Shown: piece after piece, positions 58,671-64,000 of the stretch
Layout of the letters: every line of letters begins with the position of its first letter
How positions within the stretch are numbered: the stretch's first letter is position 1
Assembly: GCA_026002815.1 (NCBI GenBank)
Contig: BPGB01000004.1
Coordinates: 42,676-106,675, forward strand
Length of the DNA: 64,000 nt
Origin: Candidatus Woesearchaeota archaeon
GTDB lineage: Archaea > Nanobdellota > Nanobdellia > Woesearchaeales > UBA9642
Direction: 5' to 3'
Translations under genes and position numbers: made by a program
The notes under the pieces: model-generated
The model's database searches: none
Seen by the model: the letters and a program-made list of their open reading frames with translations, nothing else
What the model was told of the DNA's origin: nothing

Positions 58671-60708
58671 TCACTCTAATGGAACTTCACTCCATAGTTT
58701 CCATTCATTGCTTGGAGCATAAGCACCAACTATATAGTTTGCTGGAGCGTTATAACCAAAATGTCCATGCCTTATATTTGAGAAGTTAGCTCTTCTACCC
58801 CTAATAGTTAATGCATGTATAGGACTTCCAAATTCTGCAAGAGTCTCTTGCAAAGCGTAAGGATTATCTGCCCCTCTTTCAACAATAAAATCTTTTATAC
58901 CCGCTTTTTCCATTCTTTTAAGGAATTCTTTCATCGGAACATTTCCCTGTCCGGGAGTTAAGTGTTCATCGTCATAACCGAAATTATCAGTAAGATGAAC
59001 ATGCCCTATTATCCCTTCTTTTGCAAGTTTTTCCAATTCATCAAGATACCATTTTTCGAATCTCTTTTCTGCTTTTTCAGGATCTTCACCCGGTTTAGCC
59101 TGCCAGTATTTTCTCCATTGATTAAAATGACCTGTATCAATAGTTGCTTTTATGTGTGTTTTTGCCTTTTGCATAGCTTCTTCTTTAGAGTATCCTTTTT
59201 GCATGAGCATTTTTGCCATTTCTTCTCTGGACTTATTTATAAGATTTCTTATTTCATCAGGATGACTTCCATACATTTGAGGTAGCCAACTTTCTGGCGC
59301 AATATAAATCGGTTCTTGAAGTTTTTTCTTGTTCTTTTCAGAATAATACATTGCATTCATTGCAGCTTCTGCTATGGTTTCTGTGCTCTTCTTTAATCCA
59401 TAATCTTCAAGAGTAGTTATCCTATTCATTTTTTCAAGTGCTTCTCTTGCCTTAGCATCATAAGATGCAGATGCTTCATGAATATGCCTCATCTGATTTG
59501 TAATATCTTTTATTTGCTCTCTTATTATTTCTGAAGGCATTTTTTGTTCATATTTAGAATACTTGTATCCAATTTTACTTTGGACTATTGGAATGTTTTC
59601 AATCAATTTCCATCTTTCTTCTGGTGGCGTCGACTTCTCAAGTTTTTCAACAAATTTTAGAGTTTCCATTAAAGCATCTCTTTCTTTCTTAAACTCTTCA
59701 TATCTTTGTGCATGATAAAGTGATGCTCCTTTAGCTTCAAGAACACTATTTGCTATTTGACTTTTCATAAACAGAACTTCTGGAGTAATATTTATGCCCT
59801 TTTTTTTAAGTTCCTCAGATTCTTTAATATAATCATCAAATCTTTTTTCTTCAACATAAAAATTCGTCTTTTCTTGATTCCATTTAGGAACTCTATCAAA
59901 TAGTCTTTCTGCATATTTTGGATCAAGAATCCATTCTCTTTTTATAGCATTACCATCTATATCTACCCAATCATTCTTTTCTACGATTAATCCGTATTTG
60001 TCCTTTTTTCCAACTATTTTTTTTTCCTTTTTCTTTTTCCCATTCTTGGGCAGTTATGAATTGAGGTTCGAAAACTGATTCATCTCTCTTGAATCCTCTA
60101 ATGTCTCCTGTTACTTTATCAACAACCATTACAGGAGCGGTTCTATCTTCATCTATATATGCTTTAAAGTTTCCTTTAACATTTGTTAATGGCCTTTGCC
60201 ATTCTCCTGTATGGAAAACAACTGCTCCTCCCGTGCTTGCTTCTGCAGCGAATTCTATCGCTTTATTTATTTCTCTTATTGCTTCCTGTCTTTTTTGTTC
60301 TTCAAATCCTTCTCTTGAAAGTCCCGCAACGCCCATGACTCCATTAGGGGTTACATGAGTAGTGAATTTTACTTCATTGAGTTTTGCTAATTCTTGTATT
60401 TGTTGTCTTTCAAGTTTTCCTACTGATTCAGGTGTGTGTTGTTGTCCCCCTGATTTTCCTGAGCCGAAGAAAGTGAATTCTACTTTTGCTGATCCTGCTC
60501 TTATTGCTGCTTGTAATTTTTGTAGGGGAGTTCCTCCTCCTATGTCTGCTTCAGATGAACCTATATCTAATGCTGTTAGATTTGTTACTTGTTCCCTTGG
60601 TTCGGGGAAGTCTGAATAGATTCCTTTTTCTTTTGCTTCTTCCATTGCTGAAAGATTATAGTATCCTTTATCTAGAGTGTTATAGTATTCCGTGTTGAAT
60701 ATTACCAT
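58671..60708 (-). CDS. Large TIM-barrel sugar isomerase/AP-endonuclease-2-like protein, one frameshift
   Basis: About 678 residues once an extra A in a run of nine (plus-strand T, 60015-60023) is removed. The barrel landmarks are spread across the protein: FFGSGKSGG, THVTPNG, VVFHTGEWQRP, IDTGHFNQW, GHVHLTDN, then PGQGNVPMKEFL and IVERG near the end, matching the xylose-isomerase-like TIM-barrel superfamily with its metal-binding His, Asp and Glu. A long charged helical insertion (about 290-450) makes it twice the usual size. Substrate unknown. Stands alone, with no sugar genes nearby. Confidence 0.72.
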
Positions 60709-60938
60709 TTTATTTTCCCTTACTTTGGTATTTTTTTTGATTTGTATTTTTTATCTTTTTTTATTTTATGAATTTATTTATTTGTCTATATTATAAAAAA
60801 TATATTCTAATAGATTTATTTAAAAATATTTTTTACAAAATATCTTTTATAAATTATATTTTAAAATTATATTAAAAATTTTGAATTAAAAGTTATATTA
60901 ATATTTCTTATCTTGATATGATTTATAAGTTAATGATG
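60709..60938. other. AT-rich gap
   Basis: Contains the promoter side of the isomerase-like gene and the 3' side of the coiled-coil gene. TATTTAAAAATATTTTTTA near 60817 may be a TATA-like element. No gene. Confidence 0.3.
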
Positions 60939-61637
60939 TTACCTATAAGCTAATGATACATCTATTTCATTAAGCACATTGATAGACCTTTTTATATAAT
61001 TGTTTTTATCATTACTAGTGTATCTTGGAGTATTAAAAGTCTCAAATTTTTCTCTTAATCGTTCAATAAAGGTTTCTTCTTGCGGTGTAAGATCCCCGGT
61101 TGCGGCTTTTTTCTTAAGCTCTAACAGATTAACATAAACACCCTCATTTGCTATGTCATAAATCCTCTCAGGGACTTCGAGTCTTTCAAAAAATCTATTA
61201 TAATTTAAATTATTTAATGTGTTATTTGTTTTTTCATTGACTGTGCTTATTTCTGTTATCTCTTCAAGATTTTTTGTTCCTTTAGATTTTTCCTCCTGAA
61301 GTATCATGATCTTATGCCTCACAAGTTCCTGAAAACTTTTTTCTATTAATTCTTCGGTCTCTTTTATATCTTCAAGCTTTTTCCTCTCTAAATCTTCTAA
61401 CTCTTTTTTTTTATCTTCTAATTCCTGTAATTGTTTCTTTTTTATATTTTCTAATTCTTCTATTTCCTTTTTCTTTTTTTCTTCTAATTCTTCTATTTCC
61501 TTTTTCTTTTTTCTCTCAAGTTCTTCAAGCTCTTTTTTCTTAGTCTGTAATGACTGCTTCTTTTCATTTCTTATAGTTTTAAGCTTCTCCATCCTTTCAA
61601 TAGGATGAATATCCATTATGTCTTCTGCTTGCGCCAT
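60939..61637 (-). CDS. Coiled-coil protein paired with the 490-residue gene
   Basis: 232 residues. Residues about 20-125 are a coiled coil of KKELEELERKKKKEIEELE-type heptads that repeat near-exactly; a globular C-terminal domain follows (FERLEVPERIYDIANEGVYV, TPQEETFIERLREKFE). It begins one base after the stop of the 490-residue gene, so it is coupled to it. Function unknown. Confidence 0.65.
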   Translation of the reverse strand: MAQAEDIMDIHPIERMEKLKTIRNEKKQSLQTKKKELEELERKKKKEIEELEEKKKKEIEELENIKKKQLQELEDKKKELEDLERKKLEDIKETEELIEKSFQELVRHKIMILQEEKSKGTKNLEEITEISTVNEKTNNTLNNLNYNRFFERLEVPERIYDIANEGVYVNLLELKKKAATGDLTPQEETFIERLREKFETFNTPRYTSNDKNNYIKRSINVLNEIDVSLAYR

Positions 61638-61638
61638 T

Positions 61639-63111
61639 CTACCAAGTTAACATTTGATGTGCTTTTTTATAATTTTTTAACAATAGCCACATGCTTTTAG
61701 ATGCGGCTGCACCTGCAGACTTGCTTTTTTTAGGACTAACGTCTATTTTAGCTTTAGTTTTCTGAGAAGGCAAAAATGCACCGATTATTTCTCCAAAGCC
61801 CATAAAAACTCCTTTAAAAGGTTCTAGTATGTCTACTTTTTGGTGTTCTTCAACAGGTCGTATGTTTAACCATTTTTGTATTGCTGTGCGATCGTCTTTT
61901 TTTTCCTCTTCTTTCTCTTTCTTCTTAAACTCCTCTTCACCAGCTTCTGCAAGGTATTTTTCTAGGTCTTCTGATAATGCATCCATTGCTGCTTTTAGGG
62001 AAGAATCAATTATACTTAAAAGCTCTAACTCTTCCTTTTCCCTATACTTCTTATATGTATCTATATCTTTATCACTCCACCCATATGACCTAAAGGTTAT
62101 ATCTACTTTCCCTACATGTATAGGTCCTCTTTGATAGCTTTCTGGTTGTTGGTAACTTAAAGATGGCTTTACAAAATACTTAAATGTTACAAGTATGCAA
62201 GGAGAATAAGAGTCTTTTTTTATTTTTGTAGAATCATAAGCGAGCAATTCTATTTCTAAAGCAGCAGTTTCAAAAGCGCTTATTATTTCAGGTGACATTA
62301 TTTGTTGTTCATTCATTGTTAATCTCTTAACATTTCTCAAATAAGGTTTAAGCCAGCCCATATACATTTTTATAACGCCCCAATGTTGCCTCAAGTAATG
62401 CAGATTAAATTTTCTTCTATTAATTAATTCTTTATGAGTCTTTTCTTTCCATACCATAAATTCAAATAATTTTCTTCTTAAAACATTTTTAAGATTTACA
62501 TTAGTAGGTAGTTTATCAACCGTACTATCTATGTCAGCTTTATTGAAAATATTGGTATTAAAAAACCAATCAGGAAGAGTCGCATAACCAAGGTTTTGTG
62601 CTAGGCCATAAACAGAAGATGTTTTCATTTGACCGCCTTGGTTCTCAACAAAATTAATAAATATCTCTTTTAGAGTAACATCTGCTGATTTGCTTTTATT
62701 TTTATCCCATGCATTATATGCCTCAAGTCTTTCATCAATTATTCTTAGTTCTCTAACTAATGAAAAAAGATCCTTAACCATTTTTCCAACAGTTGCAAGT
62801 ATAGTTTGTATCTTATCTTGTTGTATGCCTAATCTTTGTGATGCTTGTCCAAAGAATGAAGAATTTTCAGAGCTAGAGAAAACATCAGTTATTTTTTCTA
62901 TATTAGGAAAGGAAAATTGGTATCGCAATTGATCTAAAATCCAGAAGTAGGTTTCCTCCATAGAAAGTCCAAAAGATTCATAGACAAGCCTATATTTTCT
63001 AAAGGGTTCAGGATAATTTGTTTTAACATAAACTTCGTTGTTATCTTCAAATTCTTCCTCTTTCCATCCTAATTTTTTCCCGAATTCCTCTATAGTTAAT
63101 TTTTCAGCCAT
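61639..63111 (-). CDS. Unknown protein, 490 residues
   Basis: Soluble, mainly helical, with no membrane segment; a charged EEEFKKKEKEEEKKDD linker near 400 separates the main body from a Gly/Lys-rich tail (SKSAGAAASKS). No recognised motif. The body's end YKKYREKEELELLSIIDSS and the coupling with the coiled-coil gene suggest a two-protein assembly. Such gene pairs are, as I recall, seen in other DPANN genomes, but I could not check that. Confidence 0.6.
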   Translation of the reverse strand: MAEKLTIEEFGKKLGWKEEEFEDNNEVYVKTNYPEPFRKYRLVYESFGLSMEETYFWILDQLRYQFSFPNIEKITDVFSSSENSSFFGQASQRLGIQQDKIQTILATVGKMVKDLFSLVRELRIIDERLEAYNAWDKNKSKSADVTLKEIFINFVENQGGQMKTSSVYGLAQNLGYATLPDWFFNTNIFNKADIDSTVDKLPTNVNLKNVLRRKLFEFMVWKEKTHKELINRRKFNLHYLRQHWGVIKMYMGWLKPYLRNVKRLTMNEQQIMSPEIISAFETAALEIELLAYDSTKIKKDSYSPCILVTFKYFVKPSLSYQQPESYQRGPIHVGKVDITFRSYGWSDKDIDTYKKYREKEELELLSIIDSSLKAAMDALSEDLEKYLAEAGEEEFKKKEKEEEKKDDRTAIQKWLNIRPVEEHQKVDILEPFKGVFMGFGEIIGAFLPSQKTKAKIDVSPKKSKSAGAAASKSMWLLLKNYKKAHQMLTW

Positions 63112-63322
63112 AGTACCTCTTTTTTAAATTGAAAATGATAATTATTTTTAATTATCAATCGTTAATAACTTGTTTTTTTCTATATTATTTTTATTTTATA
63201 TAACTTAAACGGATTATTATTAATAAAAGGTTATTGGTATAATTACAGATTATAGGATTGTATATAATATAGTATGGGATTATATATATTATAGGATTAT
63301 TTATTTATAAAACTTTTGTTGA

Positions 63323-63580
63323 TTATTTTTTAAGAACCACTGTAAAACCAGTCAAGTCTATTAATTTGGCATCGCATTTTGAGGCTAATTGTAAAGCAAC
63401 TTCTTTCTTGTTTTTCCCTTCAATATATGTTTTTAGAAATTTAATTTTTATTACTTCATTATTTTTAAGATAATTTTTTATATTTTTTATAATCTCGTCA
63501 GTTATTCCATTTTTTCCAATAAGTATTGAAGCTTTTATTGTTTTAGCCTGGCTCTTTATTTTCTTGATTTCTTTATTCAT
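63323..63580 (-). CDS. CRM-domain (YhbY-like) RNA-binding protein
   Basis: 85 residues. Matches the CRS1-YhbY fold found with pre-ribosomal large-subunit particles: IKASILIGKNGITDEIIKNI with the GKNG loop, then IKIKFLKTYIEGKNKKEVA and GFTVVLKK at the end. Single-domain, as in archaea and bacteria. It is near the Rqc2-like gene, so both may act on the large ribosomal subunit. Confidence 0.85.
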   Translation of the reverse strand: MNKEIKKIKSQAKTIKASILIGKNGITDEIIKNIKNYLKNNEVIKIKFLKTYIEGKNKKEVALQLASKCDAKLIDLTGFTVVLKK

Positions 63581-63676
63581 TTTTATGTTTGTTATTCATA
63601 CTGCTAGTTATAGTATTATTTATATTATTAAATTTTATTCTTTACTTTTATGCTTTTGTTTTTTTATTATTGTTAT

Positions 63677-64000
63677 TTAATGTTTTTTAATAGTGCATTC
63701 TGACGGTAAAGCCCTTATTATTTCGTCTAAGTCTCCGCCTATTATTTTTTGTATTTTTTTAGCTACATCGCTTATTTTTTCGTTACCAGGAATTATCTCA
63801 ACAATTTTATCAGAATGTTTTCTTATAGCACTTAAAGGTCCGGCCATTATTTTATTATCCAAATTACATAACGCAATGTTTAGTTTTGCTTCCATAAAAT
63901 TTCTTTTACCATATATCATGAAAGCTCCTTTCGCTAATCCTGCCATTCCACTTGGAACTTCTTTTGTTAATTGTTGCGGATTAACATAGAATACTTCTGC
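63677..64000 (-). CDS. Rqc2/NFACT (RqcH) C-terminal end, partial
   Basis: Frame open to the window edge. EVFYVNPQQLTKEVPSGMAG, GAFMIYGKRNF, then AGPLSAIRKHSDKIVEIIPG and LPSECTIKKH match the end of the archaeal NFACT protein (NFACT-R and C-terminal part), which binds stalled 60S/50S subunits with peptidyl-tRNA. Only about 107 residues are inside the window. An internal Met at 63946 is not the true start. Confidence 0.8.
   Translation of the reverse strand, partial: AEVFYVNPQQLTKEVPSGMAGLAKGAFMIYGKRNFMEAKLNIALCNLDNKIMAGPLSAIRKHSDKIVEIIPGNEKISDVAKKIQKIIGGDLDEIIRALPSECTIKKH

Overview
The window is very AT-rich and looks like a chromosomal segment of an archaeon, most likely of the DPANN type (Woesearchaeota/Pacearchaeota-like). 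Supporting genes are archaeal EF-1A with S10, EF-2 with a diphthamide site, a beta proteasome subunit, the FttA/aCPSF1 termination nuclease, Taw3, an archaeal Rqc2 end, an L7Ae-S28e-L24e-NDK cluster and archaeal type IV pilins. TATA boxes about 25 nt before start codons (leaderless genes) and GGTGA-type ribosome sites are also archaeal. Lineage is inferred; no 16S is present.

Layout. 1-11.8 kb: uracil-DNA glycosylase (partial), CorA, an Lrp-like regulator with a short operon, a winged-helix protein followed by a thymidylate-synthase-like gene, a membrane protein/HTH pair, bacterial-type ThrRS, small proteins and a DRG GTPase. 12-22.1 kb: a type IV pilus locus with a secreted accessory protein, two membrane-anchored minor components, a small winged-helix protein, a charged TPR protein, the ATPase, two TadC-like membrane proteins and two pilins. 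The likely prepilin peptidase is at 48.7 kb. 22.4-32 kb: proteasome beta, FttA, a paralogous pair of unknown genes, an intron-containing tRNA-Ser, two EEP-family proteins, and EF-1A with S10.

32-42.5 kb is the most unusual part. Four secreted paralogues (here A, B, C, D) lie on the minus strand. C, B and A, plus a small membrane protein, form one operon; D is separate and shares the promoter and signal-peptide sequence of C. Copy B is a mosaic of segments resembling A, C and D. Between C and D sits a plus-strand gene for a ~1,386-residue cysteine-rich secreted protein with Myxococcus-type CGDG...EECDDG repeats. The whole stretch is T+G-rich on the plus strand whichever way the genes point. 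I read it as a surface-protein locus that varies by duplication and gene conversion.

42.6-54 kb: EF-2, NDK, L24e, S28e, L7Ae, a lipoprotein, prepilin peptidase, HIT proteins and a P-type ATPase. Nearly all are interrupted by single-base frameshifts, mostly extra bases in homopolymers. Because universal essential genes are hit, I treat these as probable sequence errors and annotate whole genes. 54-64 kb: m5C RNA methyltransferase, Taw3, a nucleotidyltransferase, a large TIM-barrel isomerase-like protein, a coiled-coil/unknown gene pair, a CRM-domain (YhbY-like) protein and the 3' end of an Rqc2 (NFACT) gene.

Intergenic regions are long, AT-rich and full of short tandem duplications. I saw no CRISPR array, insertion sequence or rRNA.
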